Positions 48,039 to 59,563 of a DNA stretch of 64,000 bases are shown piece after piece (position 1 is the first letter of the stretch; every line of letters starts with the position of its first letter). The stretch covers positions 1-64,000 of the forward strand of contig JALRME010000031.1 of the NCBI GenBank assembly GCA_026120035.1, given 5' to 3'. The notes under the pieces were generated by a model, which was not told the DNA's origin, searched no databases, and saw only the letters and a list, made by a program, of their open reading frames with translations. Source of the DNA: Coleophoma eucalyptorum. Its lineage: Eukaryota; Ascomycota; Leotiomycetes; Helotiales; Dermateaceae. The position numbers and the translations under genes were made by a program.

Positions 48039-50193
48039 TTACTGGACGTCAACAGGCTCGGTACCATGCTCGGCCTCTTGTACAACACCTTTCTTCTCCA
48101 TCCCAAAGTCTTCAACTTGAAGCCCCGCAAGACCTAGCTCTTCCTCGATGCGCCTCATTCTCTCACGGTCGGCCTGGGCGATGCTAGAATCATCACCTCC
48201 AAAGTATACATCTAGTTCCTCCAATGTCTTGTTCTTTGTCTCGGGGACAACAAAGTATACAAATGCACCTCCCATAGCACAGAAGCATGCGAAGAAGATA
48301 TAAGTGCCATACTTCATACTTGCCAACATATCACGCGTCGTGAGGCCAATGACAAAATTGAACATCCAGTTGGTAGAGGCCACAATTGAAACACCACGCG
48401 ATCGCATGCTGTTAGGGAATATCTCCTGAGTTAAAACCCATGTAACTCTGGCACAGAACGTCAGTAAGTTGCTTATGATAACCACGGATCAAAGGGGGGT
48501 GGGGGTGGAGTGATGTTTTGGATAGATATGGGGTATCGGTGTGCACTTAAACACAGCATAACTACCAACAGGCTGACTGAAAGTAAAATCAAACTTACGG
48601 GCCCCAAGAGTATGCGAAGTTTACAGCAAAGAGCCAGATGAAAGCAACTGAAGCCCATCCCGCAGACACGTGGGTCGGCCAAGAATTCTCATATGTCCCA
48701 TCGATGCCGGCAACAGTGACGTGGCAGATGCACATACCAATCGCACCAGTGATCAAGAATGTCTTTCTTCCAAAGTTATCGAGGAATAAGACGGCTGGGA
48801 GTGTAAACAGGATTTGCAGAATACCAGTCACGCCTGTCGCCAAAAGATCGGTAGTGACAGAGGTGAAGCCAAAGCCCTGGAAAATTTGAGGCGCATACTA
48901 CAAGATTGAGGTTAGCCACAGTTAGCATAATTTTTGAAAGGGCAAAACTTGCGTAGAGCACGGAATTGATTCCCGTGAATTGCTGGAAGATCATGAGGAA
49001 GCAACCAATTGCAAGACGCTTGAGCATGTTGGGATTAAATAGTGCCCGCCATGCACTCCAGACACTCGTGTACTCGGCCTCCGTTTCCTCGTCAAACATG
49101 ACTGCGGCCTTGATTTCAAGATACTCCGCACGGAGGAGGTTGTTATCAGCAGGTAGGCGACGGAGCTTTGAGAGTGCTGCAATACATTCTTCGTCACGGT
49201 GTTTCATCATAAGCCATCTGGGGGAGTATGGTAGGAAGAACATTCCAAAAAAGAGGATCCATGCAGGAATGAGCTGCAGGGCAAGAGGTATTCTCCATGA
49301 GACTGCTTTCTCGCCGAGACAGGTGTGACCATGCGCGACGTAGGGCTCGAAGGTTCCAGTCGAGTCCAGTGCTTTACCTGGAACACCCTCTGGATCACAA
49401 TGAGTACCTCCAACGAAGTGCATACCATAATCCAGCCAGAAAGAAATACAAGTTCCGACTGTGATAGACAATTGTTGAAGCGATACAAGTGATCCACGGA
49501 GTTGAGGCGGTGCAATTTCAGCCTGGTACATGGGAATAACCATGGAAAACATTCCAACTGTATACCTATTAGCTTTACTTGTGCCACTTAGTAAGAAGGA
49601 GCGTAACGCACTTCCAACACCACCGATTACACGTCCCGCGAAAAGCATATTCCCACTTTGCGCACCACATTGTAACCCTGTACCGATCGTAAAAATAATG
49701 ACGGCCACTTGCATCGAATACTTTCGGGAGATTCTGTCTGAAAGATATCCGTTGAAGAGAGCACCAAACCATGCACCGAGCTCGAGAGCTGCAACGAGCC
49801 AGCCTTGAATGGTGGAGCCGGTCAAGCCAGGGAAATGTGCTTCGAAGTTCTCCATGATGAGAATAGAACCCATGACACCTATGACACCATTTCAAATTAG
49901 TTGTTTGTTTTCGAGATTGAAGTCAGATTGGAAGATATTGCAGGCACTGAGCACCATTCCACATTTAGCAGGGCTGTTCTCGGTTTCTGCCTCGAACCGG
50001 CCCTTTGGTTTGGGTATAGGTATATCTACTTGCCTTGATCATATCCATACATCATGCAGCCCAAGGAAGCAAAGAGACATGTTAGGAAGACGTAAGGGTT
50101 GTGGAGCATTCCCATAATGCCATGCTGTTTCTCAGCATTGCTCCGTCCGACGACGGACTGGCTGACTTTGGCATCGCTGATTTTCTTGACCAT
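48039..50193 (-). CDS. MFS sugar transporter (hexose/quinate permease type)
   Basis: Proton-coupled sugar-porter family member at the plasma membrane; substrate cannot be read from sequence. Exons 50193-50034, 49878-49612, 49557-48953, 48897-48599 and 48447-48039 close in phase to 579 residues. Signatures: CMMYGYDQGVMGSI at helix 1, GYLSDRISRKYSM, GRVIGGVGIGMFSMVIPMYQ, PYSPRWLMMKHR, FQQFTGINSVLYYAPQIFQG, FLDNFGRKTFL, SWGPVTWVLTQEIFPNSMRS and the exit motif VPETKNKTLEELD. The long loop with GTHCDPEGVPGK and CLGEKAVSWRIPL fits the fungal quinate/hexose subgroup. Introns 1 (50033-49879) and 3 (48952-48898) begin with GC and have the strong donor GCAAGT. No GT donor gives the conserved joins YDQG|VMG and VLY|YAPQ. 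The start at 50193 (MVKKISDAK) is the first ATG in frame. Confidence 0.93.
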
Positions 50194-53100
50194 GTTGCCA
50201 ATATCAAAAGGGAAGAATGAGGAGCCGTAGATCTCTTGGCGAAGGAAAAGAAAGCCAAAGGCCAAGTTATGGAACGGAGTGAAGGAATGATTTTTTTATT
50301 GATCGACATCAATCGCGCCTTTAAGTATGCTAGCAACCTATCCTAGCATCTACAAAGATTTCCCCTCTCCAAAACCCCACGGGACACGGAAACTCCAAAG
50401 AAAGAGAAATGTGGGAGGAGACCCATGCAGAACCATGAAAGGGCCGATTGAAGATAATTGAATTGGATCATCCATCAGTCCCAAAAAGCATAGCAGGGTT
50501 CAGGCGCTACCCGTTCACCGGTGTAGGCTTCGATTCTCTTCGCTGAGACGCCAGCGTCAATATTCAATTTCCTACAACAGTAATAAGCGGACCGTCAATT
50601 TGGTTCACGAGTAATAAAAATCCATTTTCTAACACGCGTCAGATAGCAAAAACGGTAAGAATGGAAGGCTAGCTTCTTACAAAGGGATCTGTCAAGGCCA
50701 GAATTTGTTAATGAGTGGGGGGGGACCCGTTGAAGGCCGGGGATACGCTATTGGAGTACGGAGGTTGGAGGTTGGAGAATGATGGAGGTGGAGAGCGGTG
50801 CAGCATATTAAAGTGGACTTAAAAGAACAGAAACGGGGTTTAGGGATCTGGAATGCATGATACACACAGCCTTGCCTTGGCCACGATGTGCTGGAGACAT
50901 CCTGCTGTGCCTTATTGGCCTTGAATCTAAGTATCCGATTGACTCAAATTTCCGTCCTGACTGCCTAGGTGCATGCACCTCGGTGGCTTTCCGGAGGTAT
51001 TTCTCAGCTACTAATGGAGGTGTCTACTTTTAGGAGATATCCTCCGGCACCTTGGAACAAACCTTGATCTAGGAGTTTCTTGGGCGGTCGGAAATGGATG
51101 GGGGTTTGTTGCATAAACACCTACGGGCCATACTGAACAAATCCATACCGAGGGACGATTGGAGTGTTGGATACACGGCAGACGGGAAAATAGAACCACC
51201 AAGCATGAGAAATCAAAAAAGCGCAGAGGAAGCGCGACGCAATGATGAAAAGGTCACTTCCATCCAAATCCTGGCGTGCCGCTTGAACCGAGCCCGTAAC
51301 CTCGAAGCTGATTTCGTCCCCAAGTCCCCAGCATCCCCACAAATCATACTCGCTAGTGCATGGGTAGAGTTCCATATGAAGAGGTCAGGCGCCAGGCGAG
51401 CTGAGCTTGAACTGGGAGCTGGAGCTTGTACTTCGTAAGCTTTCTCTCAGGGGGAACTAGGCCTTGCCAGAGCGCACGGCAAGCCAAGCAAAATATCGTT
51501 CGTCATGGTAGTGTGACTTATGAGTCGAGTGGCTTGCATGGGAAAAAAGAGCCGCCATAAACCACCCGGTAATTGCAATTGGTCTGCGACGGAACACCAC
51601 AGCCGATGTTGAGGGGAGAACTGGAAACATCGAAAGATCAAGGGAACTGAGCATTCCTTTTGTCTGGCCTGCTATCAGCCGTGTAATTTGCCGACTTCAT
51701 TGCGCGGATATTTTCTGTTCGACCCGAGGTTTTGCGAGGAAGAATCTAGGAGCTTCGATTATTTAAGACCAATCCCCCTTGGGTCTGTCCCCACCCCCGT
51801 AGCCGCTGCTGGTACACACAGTACGGGAATACACAGCAGTAGTGACAACCCCACTCCGGAGTGCAGCGCAAATTGACGAAGGAGACTCCGCAAGTACGGA
51901 GTATTGCGGGTAAGAAATTAAGCGACAAGAAAAGAAAAAACCGGAGAGAAAGAGCGACTCACTGAAATGCGAAAACAGTGATCGTGGAACTTGGTAGGCA
52001 AAGCACCCCTCTCTAAAACTCCTCTGTTATATGTGCCCGCGACCAGATGGACCCTTTACCAAGGGTAAGGGTTGTCACCCATAATGTCGGTTGGACAAGT
52101 AGGGTTCCCAGCCTACCTTGGTCTCTTCCGCCCCGGCTATCTTTCATCTTACGAGCTAATTAATACCTGAACCTCGTTGGCTCAGCCGAAGAGTTTGCTG
52201 CCAGTGCACTGGCCGTAGCGACATTATAAACTCGCTATTTGTGGCGACACTTCTCTACACACATCCAGTTGTAGACTTCAATTATTCTTAAGCATTTCTG
52301 TGTCGATGAAATAGGTTCCGTAATGCTGGAGAGGGCAAGATTGGTCTCTATAAGGATCATATTAATCGGCTTTCCAACTGACATGGTGAAGTAGCTAGAC
52401 TTGGTATCTCCGTCTTTCTGAGGCTGGCTTATTCCTCGATTCTTGGCTAATTTCTGTATTCAAGATGCTTCCCCAAAACACAATCGCACGGTATGAAGCT
52501 CTAGCAGAAGATCCAAAGATAGTTCGCTAGGAAGTGCCGCCATCATAATTGTTGCCCACCTAGTCTGTGCTTGTTCATTGGCAGGTCTTGATAAGGTCTG
52601 CACCTATCTGGGTATAACCGCCCCACGAACAGAGACGAGCATAAACATGGATTACGAAGTCTGCCCAGTTGGGTATCACATATAATCCACTCTCCCACCA
52701 AGCGGAGTAGGAGTATCTCCAAACTCAACCAGGAAGCGGAAAGTAAGTTGCTATACGTCCTCTGCTAAACGCATACTATGGTGAAGACTATGGCTAGGAA
52801 CTAAAAATAATATTATAGACTTGGTGACCTGTTGCGTCAGATTTCGGGGCTGGTATAATTTGGTACCAGTGGTAATGGGGCATAACCCATAGGAAGCAAT
52901 TCGGTGATCAGACTGGCTCTAAAATCCACAGCTGCTTGTCTTACCACGCCAGAATCGATTGCTGAACCTTGGCCGACGAGCAATCCCGTGTTGCAACTAA
53001 CAACTTCACAACACCACTTCTTCATTTTAGGCCACCTTTGCCTCCATATCTCCCTTAAAAGGTGTCTTCCAAAGTCCTTTTGAGTAGGCTTTCCAACCCC

Positions 53101-54036
53101 AACTTATTTGTATGATTTCTGGGACCTTTCTCTCGAGGTCCAGTTGTGCAACAGGCTTGTTAGGCTCTCACTGACAATTTTTGCAGATTCGTGGGAGAAT
53201 GATATGCTTGAGTTTCTTGATGTTCAGGATTGCTCCGCACCTTTGTCTAGTTCTTTGTCTAGAGTCCCTTGTCCAAGTTCTTCCATGATTCGATATCAAT
53301 CCATCTCTAACCTTTGTTCCGTGCTACGAAAACTACATGAAATGTCAGCCTTCAATAGAGAAATTTATATATACTTCGAAAACATGGAGCTTGTAGCTTC
53401 AATCAATGCGCCCTTATCCGACCGAGTTGCATTTTGAGAAATAGCATTGGAATGACCGTGGTGAGTTAAGAGTTGGGCCTGATTAACCATATATCATACT
53501 TGACTTGATAAACTTCTTACCTCGGTCAGTTTAATTATATATTGCCCTGGCTTACATGGTTTCAAGGTTGCCATTTAGCAATGTTGAGATACTCAGGGTG
53601 CTCACACCTGGTGTTAGCCGACGCTTCCGACCATCCCGCTTCTTCAAAGTCGCTGGACAACCAGTGTGTGTATCATACCGTTAGCAACATCGTGGTCTTA
53701 TATGTTTTGTAGTGTACTTCGCAAAAGACTACAGTGTTCGAGTGCTTTATAGCAGGTTTCAGAACCACTAGCAGGAAACTACTTGTTAAATATCTATAGG
53801 TCGATGGTATTATTTTGACACAGTATTAATTCAAACTAAGTTATCGGTGATGGATTGATTACGTAAGGCAGTTGCTCCAACTTTATACCTTGTCTAGTTT
53901 CATCTTCTGTCGGATTAACATTGCTTCACGAACACTACTAAGCCAACGAGCCGCTAAGGATAGAAGTTCAGCTGCAGTATCCTATTAAGCTAAACAAATC
54001 CACCCCGGCCATCCAGATCTATTGGCGACATAGATT
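50194..54036. other. 3.8-kb gene-poor region
   Basis: No gene supported. The left part (50.2-51.9 kb) has mixed composition and scattered short frames, such as plus 51094-51438 (114 codons), that overlap minus-strand frames and show no domain. The right part (52.2-54.0 kb) is AT-rich. Confidence 0.4.
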
Positions 54037-55785
54037 ATGGAATCTCCAGGAACCAACTCGGAAACCCATATACCCGCTATCCGCCGCACCCGGCAGCGAG
54101 TAAAATTAGCCTGCGAGCCGTGCAAAGAGCGCAAGAAACGCTGTGATGGCAAGCTTCCATGTGAGACGTGTACTCGATTTATCTATGAATGTCACTACAG
54201 GACGCAACGCCGAAAGAAAGCTGAGAAGCAATCACCACCAAGTAATACCGAGCGAGTTGCAGTAGCTACGCCGGAGGCCAATCTGGTCAATCATACAAGT
54301 CACAAACACGACATTGAGAACGGAGACAACATTGATGAGCAGACTTCTCGGAAGGAGGCCAATTCTAGCACCGGATTTGCACGATTATTATCCAAGAAAC
54401 TAAATCCGGGCCAGGTTCAAGAACCTAGACTCTTGGCTTGGAATCTAGGAGCTCGTGATGGTCAGCCGGCATTGCAATTCTCCATCACGAGGATCATCTC
54501 TTTACCTCAGATGCAGAAACTAGCCCGGTCATATTTTGATACAATCCATCAAGCCTTTGCCTTCCTCAATAGAGATGCCGTGGAGAGTAAGATCGTGCAG
54601 AGATGGGCCGTGACAGGGAAGAGTGATCCACAAGATCCTTTGCTGTGCGGAGTGGCAGCCCTGGGTTCATTATTCTCTGGTGGCTCTCGGGATCCCGTCG
54701 AAAACTCTTTGATTGAATGCGCAAAAACTTATCTGGAAAATGAGAGTGTTCTTGGGTACCCGTCCTATGATCAGGTGGCCGGGTGGACCTTAAGAGCTTT
54801 GTATCTTCGAAGCACCTCCGTACCTCATGTGGCATGGATCACAACTTGCACTATGATGCACACCATTGAAGCTGCTGAGACGGGACCAGGGGATGATCTT
54901 CTTTCTGAGGTTGCAACAGATCGCTATAGTAACCAAAGATTGTTTTGGGCAGCTCGACTGTTAAATACTTGGGTTTCAGACGAGTATGGGCGATCTAAGG
55001 TACACGTCAAGAGTCGGTATGAAACTGTTCCAGCTTCCAGGCCTGGGGATTTCAGTACTGATCTACTTCATCTGTATATCATCTCTGAAAGCCTGAATCC
55101 CGATCACTCCCGCACAGCGTCAGAACTCGAGAAAGGAATTAGAGACGTGGTGGCTTTCAAAACGCAACCAGATAGCATAATTCTCTCCCAAACGAATCTC
55201 AGCTTCTCGCTATACCGACGTCTTCGTTTTGTTGCAACTAGTATATCGCCAGGCATCAATGAAAGCATCATCGCTCAGGGTGTAGCAGGGCTGGATGCAG
55301 TGCAGAGAATGGTTAGTCGTCGACAACCATGGTGGCATGTTGCCAATGTGCCCTTTCAGTTTGTCTGTCTCCTGCTCGTAATGGACACACCGGAATCGTT
55401 GGCGCAGATTGGATATGCAATCCGTACCCTCGAGGCTGTTGCGCAATGCTTCCCCAATTCTTCGGTAGCTGATGCTCTGCTTGCGGCTAGGACTCTGGTC
55501 CAGTTGTCACAGAAGAGGAAAATGGATGATGTTTTCCTAATGGACCAGGTTTTGAAGACTGGAAAGGTTACCGTTCCTCTAAATTCGCCGGCTAGAACAG
55601 CTCCGATGATGGCCGGCATGGATGGAAACCCGGATTTGTTGACGAATTGGTCGCTAGACCCAAGTCTTGATGGAATTGACTTCAATGATTCTGATTGGGA
55701 TTCCATTATGGGTACGGACATATCATTGTTTCAAGGCGGCAGCAAAGTCCTGCAACCAGGAAATGGTGGAAGTGGGCAGATTTAG
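54037..55785 (+). CDS. Zn2Cys6 fungal transcription factor
   Basis: Single-exon gene, 582 residues. The binuclear zinc cluster is complete at residues 26-52: C-x2-C-x6-C-x5-C-x2-C-x6-C (LACEPCKERKKRCDGKLPCE then TCTRFIYEC), with basic residues just before it. A polar linker leads to a fungal-specific regulatory domain, about residues 140-480 (for example LARSYFDTIHQAFAFLN, LCGVAALGSLFSGG, TLRALYLRSTSVPHVAWITT, RLFWAARLLNTWVSDEYGRS). The acidic, Asp-rich C-terminus (DGIDFNDSDWDSIMGTD) could be an activation domain. Target genes are unknown. It is convergent with the SLATT gene, only 134 bp apart, and I see no metabolic cluster next to it. Confidence 0.93.
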   Translation: MESPGTNSETHIPAIRRTRQRVKLACEPCKERKKRCDGKLPCETCTRFIYECHYRTQRRKKAEKQSPPSNTERVAVATPEANLVNHTSHKHDIENGDNIDEQTSRKEANSSTGFARLLSKKLNPGQVQEPRLLAWNLGARDGQPALQFSITRIISLPQMQKLARSYFDTIHQAFAFLNRDAVESKIVQRWAVTGKSDPQDPLLCGVAALGSLFSGGSRDPVENSLIECAKTYLENESVLGYPSYDQVAGWTLRALYLRSTSVPHVAWITTCTMMHTIEAAETGPGDDLLSEVATDRYSNQRLFWAARLLNTWVSDEYGRSKVHVKSRYETVPASRPGDFSTDLLHLYIISESLNPDHSRTASELEKGIRDVVAFKTQPDSIILSQTNLSFSLYRRLRFVATSISPGINESIIAQGVAGLDAVQRMVSRRQPWWHVANVPFQFVCLLLVMDTPESLAQIGYAIRTLEAVAQCFPNSSVADALLAARTLVQLSQKRKMDDVFLMDQVLKTGKVTVPLNSPARTAPMMAGMDGNPDLLTNWSLDPSLDGIDFNDSDWDSIMGTDISLFQGGSKVLQPGNGGSGQI

Positions 55786-55919
55786 TGTGAAAGGTCCGGT
55801 GTAATACTTATATACATTTCCTCCCAGCGTTTATAAATTATGCATGATGCTACGCTGACGCTGACGCTGCTTGTCTTTCAACCTCACCGACAAGACGTCG
55901 CATTACAGCAGTGGTACCG

Positions 55920-56639
55920 TCAAGAAATCTCCAAGGACTTCCCTTTCACACCGCCAACAGCAATGCGGCTTTGTCCCAAGCCTGATCTTACAGCCTGATG
56001 CCCATTGCTGAAGCTTGAATCAACCTGGTGTGCGTAACTGCTAGGCCGGTTCATCTCAGCGGTATCCCTAGCTACATTGTACCGCTCGAAAACTTGTTTC
56101 ACGAGGTTATCGACCTCCTTGATATTCAGATCGTCTGCCCAACCACCCACAGCCAATCTGCACTCACACTCTTCAATGAAGTCCTGTACCTTGCGCATCT
56201 CGAACTCATCCTTCCGCAGTCGATCTGGCAAACCTTGCCCCTTCAACAGAGCCAGGATGCCTGCAAGGCAGCTATTCACAATGCCCAGGACTGTAATCAC
56301 ATAGGGATGAAGCCTCGAGGACGGGCCTAACGAGGCCAGAATCGCACCGATAACGAGCTGTGAAAGGAGAGCTATATAGTACAAAATTTCGACAAGGTGA
56401 TATTGAAGAAAGTATCGGCGCTGCTGTGCGAGCACGGATCTATAGATGCCACTTGAGTGCTTGCGTAGCGATTCGAGATCCGAGGGTGGGCTAGTGATGT
56501 TGGGCGCGATGTTGATCCCAACTGCAAGTCGGAATTTCGAGAGAGTAGTGGGTGTATTGGTATTCTCGTCTTGCTCAGGGGTCATGGTGGGGCTGGGGGC
56601 TCCCGAGATGAGCGGAGTGCGTTCGGTGGACGTCGACAT
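55920..56639 (-). CDS. Fungal SLATT (2-TM) domain protein
   Basis: Single exon, 239 residues. A polar N-terminus with TERTPLISG is followed by a basic segment and two membrane helices (YYIALLSQLVIGAILASLG at ~87-105 and HPYVITVLGIVNSCLAGILA at ~112-131) separated by a short loop. The next segment is an amphipathic, charged helix region (LLKGQGLPDRLRKDEFEMRK, DFIEECECRLAVGG). This is the layout of the fungal SLATT domain (SMODS- and SLOG-associating two-TM). Bacterial SLATT proteins are membrane effectors in nucleotide-based immunity; in fungi the role is unknown. The C-terminal 50 residues are polar and probably disordered. No SMODS- or SLOG-type partner is visible nearby. Confidence 0.88.
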   Translation of the reverse strand: MSTSTERTPLISGAPSPTMTPEQDENTNTPTTLSKFRLAVGINIAPNITSPPSDLESLRKHSSGIYRSVLAQQRRYFLQYHLVEILYYIALLSQLVIGAILASLGPSSRLHPYVITVLGIVNSCLAGILALLKGQGLPDRLRKDEFEMRKVQDFIEECECRLAVGGWADDLNIKEVDNLVKQVFERYNVARDTAEMNRPSSYAHQVDSSFSNGHQAVRSGLGQSRIAVGGVKGKSLEIS

Positions 56640-57949
56640 TGGTATCGCATGTAATTTCTCTCGCGGAACTGGTGGGGATCGTGGAATGGTACTGAGAACA
56701 GCTTCGAAGCCCGCAAAGGTAGAGTAGGCTTTAAAGTCACGATGTTGATGTTGGAGGGGCGGGCAGGCAGGGAAGGAGCTCCCAGACTTTCATAGAGCTC
56801 CAGCTGTGATAGTGATAAGGGATCATGCGTCTACTCGAGTAGGAAGCTCTGCCTGTCTCAGTTTCCAACCCTGTTTTGTTGATGCTCCCTGGCACGCTGC
56901 TGCACAGTAGACAACAAATAAAGCATGCGGCCAGTGACCGTGATCGAAGTCGTGGCCATGATCAGCTATATTGTTGGCACAAGACAGGACGAAGGGAGCA
57001 AGGCTTTTTCTTGCGACACATATTTCAAGTTCGAATGCTCAAGACATGGTCTACCAAGCTCGTCCACCAAAGGTAGAGCAGCATATGGTGTCTGTGGAAG
57101 GATCTTGGCAATGGAGATCAGATGCCAGGTGGAGAAGAAGCTCGTCATTTACTCATGCTGTGGATGATGATGACGATGATAACAGGAGCGAGGCACGAGA
57201 TGCCCAATCTCATAGCGGCCCTACAGTAAGTTTTCGCCTCAGGCGCTGGCATGGGACTTAATCAAACTGTATCGGATTTTAGCTGACTTCCGAGGATTAT
57301 GGTGAGGTAAGCTGGGGGTTCGACGAAACGATGCACCGCGTCCCCAGTCGCATCGCATCGCATCGGATGTAGACACGCTCACCGGTCAACACGTGATGAG
57401 GATCATGTCCATTGCTACCAACCCGGCCTTTTTCTTGTGAAATTGAAGAGATCTTTTACGGATACGAGAGCCGGTTAGCTCTCGGTCTGGCGTGTCCGGC
57501 ATCTGATATGAGGAAAGAGACAGGTTTTGGTGCTCGCCATACTTATACTCGGTAGCTTGAGGCAGCTATGCTATACATAGGTAGCTTGCATCTGCTCCCG
57601 GACTCGGACGATAGCTCGGACGACAGGACTTATTGTTGTCGAATGTACTAACGCACCGCTCGTCTTACCTCTCCTCTCCTCTCCTAGCCTTGCTTCACCC
57701 TAACCTATCGATCTTCCATTGCTTGCATTCGGAGACGGTGGGAGTCCGAGAGCTACAGCTTACCTGCTTACTCGGTAGTGCGTCGGAAACAGTTGTCGGG
57801 GACCACAGCATTATATACGCATCCAGTCCCTCTCATCTACACTCCTCGTTCAATCGTCTTCAGTTTGTATCTAGCACGTGATTCTCTGTCCTATCGACAA
57901 GCCACAATACTCTGCACTTTACTTCCCGCAACCAAATCCTTCTCACATT
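56640..57949. other. Divergent promoter region, SLATT and DUF6640 genes
   Basis: 1.3 kb between divergent start codons. It includes microsatellites (gatgatgatgacgatgat near 57163, cgcatcgcatcgcatcg near 57350, ctctcctctcctctcc near 57668). No gene supported. Confidence 0.45.
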
Positions 57950-58384
57950 ATGCCGGCTCCTGCAACCACGGGCCGTGGCCTCTACACTCTGGTGGGCCTT
58001 ACTACAGCCATTGGAGGCTACATAGCTGACTGGAACCACACACACGTCTACAATGACCGCTGGCCACCGCATGCCAAGTTCCACAACGGCCAAACCATGT
58101 CTATGGGATTATGTCTCGGCCTCAGTACTCTCTATTACGTATGGCGTCCCAATGCCAATATCACTGCCGAGAAGGACTCATTACGCATCTCGACCTGGTT
58201 GGCTAGCATGTATTGGATCACTCAGATGAGCGCCATTCTGTACCCTGGTTCCAAGGCGATGGATCCTGAGTTTGGTGATGGCTTCCCGCAGGCTTATCTT
58301 TGTGCGGGTCTTGGGCTTATTATCTGGGGTGGTTATTATCTCGAGTCGTCAAGAATCATGACGATGGAGAAGAGAAAATCTTGA
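57950..58384 (+). CDS. DUF6640-type small membrane protein
   Basis: Single exon, 144 residues. Hydrophobic segments suggest four helices: TLVGLTTAIGGYIADW, MGLCLGLSTLYYVW, STWLASMYWITQMSAILYPG and AYLCAGLGLIIWGGYYLE. The block HVYNDRWPPHAKFHNGQTMS between helices 1 and 2 is the most striking, with His and Asn residues that could form a site at the membrane face. I match it to the fungal DUF6640 family from memory of that block; no activity is known for it. The start at 57950 is the ATG nearest helix 1; an in-frame ATG at 57878 would add 24 unrelated residues. Confidence 0.82.
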   Translation: MPAPATTGRGLYTLVGLTTAIGGYIADWNHTHVYNDRWPPHAKFHNGQTMSMGLCLGLSTLYYVWRPNANITAEKDSLRISTWLASMYWITQMSAILYPGSKAMDPEFGDGFPQAYLCAGLGLIIWGGYYLESSRIMTMEKRKS

Positions 58385-59563
58385 CCTGGTAGTTAAGGAG
58401 AGCAAATCTGGCCCAGCAATTAATCACAATGACTATCTGGGTAGTGGATTAATTTCCAGCAATTCATGGCCAAACTATTGAGATTACGGAAAGCATGCGT
58501 CATTACAGCCGTGGTATCTTATGGCATCATGTGCAATTACATTCTCTAAGCGCGATCGTTATTGTTCTGGTCATTTACCATGCAAGCATAGGTTCAAAAA
58601 ATCAGCACTCAATCAAATTCGTATGAACATATAAAACACTTAATCGTGTCTTGGTCCCTTGACTTCTTTATGCTTAGCCAGTATGCTTGCCGAGATGTAC
58701 TTATGCGTGGAAAGGACGGCCGGGCTCTATATGAAGCCCAAATAGCTCAATGTGTCTTCGGGATGTAAGAAGACTCTAGCATACGTACCTACGCTACCCA
58801 ATATCGCAAGTTGAATCACGGAGGGTCATACCCGAACATGTCGCATCAAAATCAACAGGATACTAATAATAGCAGAACACTGACTATAGCCTCGACTGCT
58901 CTAGATCTTCGATTTTCAGCCTCCTCTTCCTGGTATTAAAGCCTAACCACAGCAAATCTGGTCTGCCATAGTGTTCACAAAATCCCGGAAGCTTCTCACA
59001 AAGATGGACTGCCCTAGATCAATACCTATACATACGATACTCTCATTGTAAGATCCAGTGGTTCAAACATGACTCGGCCGCCGGACTAGTTATTGAAGAG
59101 GTACCCCCAGTACGAACGACATTAGAGTGCTATGTACTGTCAACATGGTGTCGATACCCTTTGAGTAATTGCTTGTATCGAAGGGAGGACGAAGTTTCGC
59201 AAGCCAAACGGAAAGGCTTGGGAGATGGTTGGTAACCTAAAAACTTTGAGCTTATGAAATACAAATGACAGTGCTGAATGAAGATCTTAACAGCGACCGG
59301 AGGTCTACCTGCATGAGGGACGGCGATCAAGGCTGACAATGAGTTCGATGATATTGGCCACGGGACACGGTTCAACTAGGTTTCCACTATGTATCTTGAT
59401 ATATATGCTATTGATATGTAGCAACTCTTAATTAAAGTGGCTTCTCTTTGCCTGTTTATTGTATTCCAAACTCAAAAATATTGTGTTTCAAATACGCTAC
59501 TAAATCCTACTAAAAGATTGAGAACAAGTCTATCTCAATAAGAAATTGCCTAGGTCAACTTTC
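58385..59563. other. Intergenic region between convergent genes
   Basis: No gene supported. Short open frames only. Confidence 0.5.

Noticed and set aside
51094..51438. 114-codon plus-strand frame in the 50-54 kb gap
   Set aside because: No recognisable features and overlapped by several minus-strand frames.
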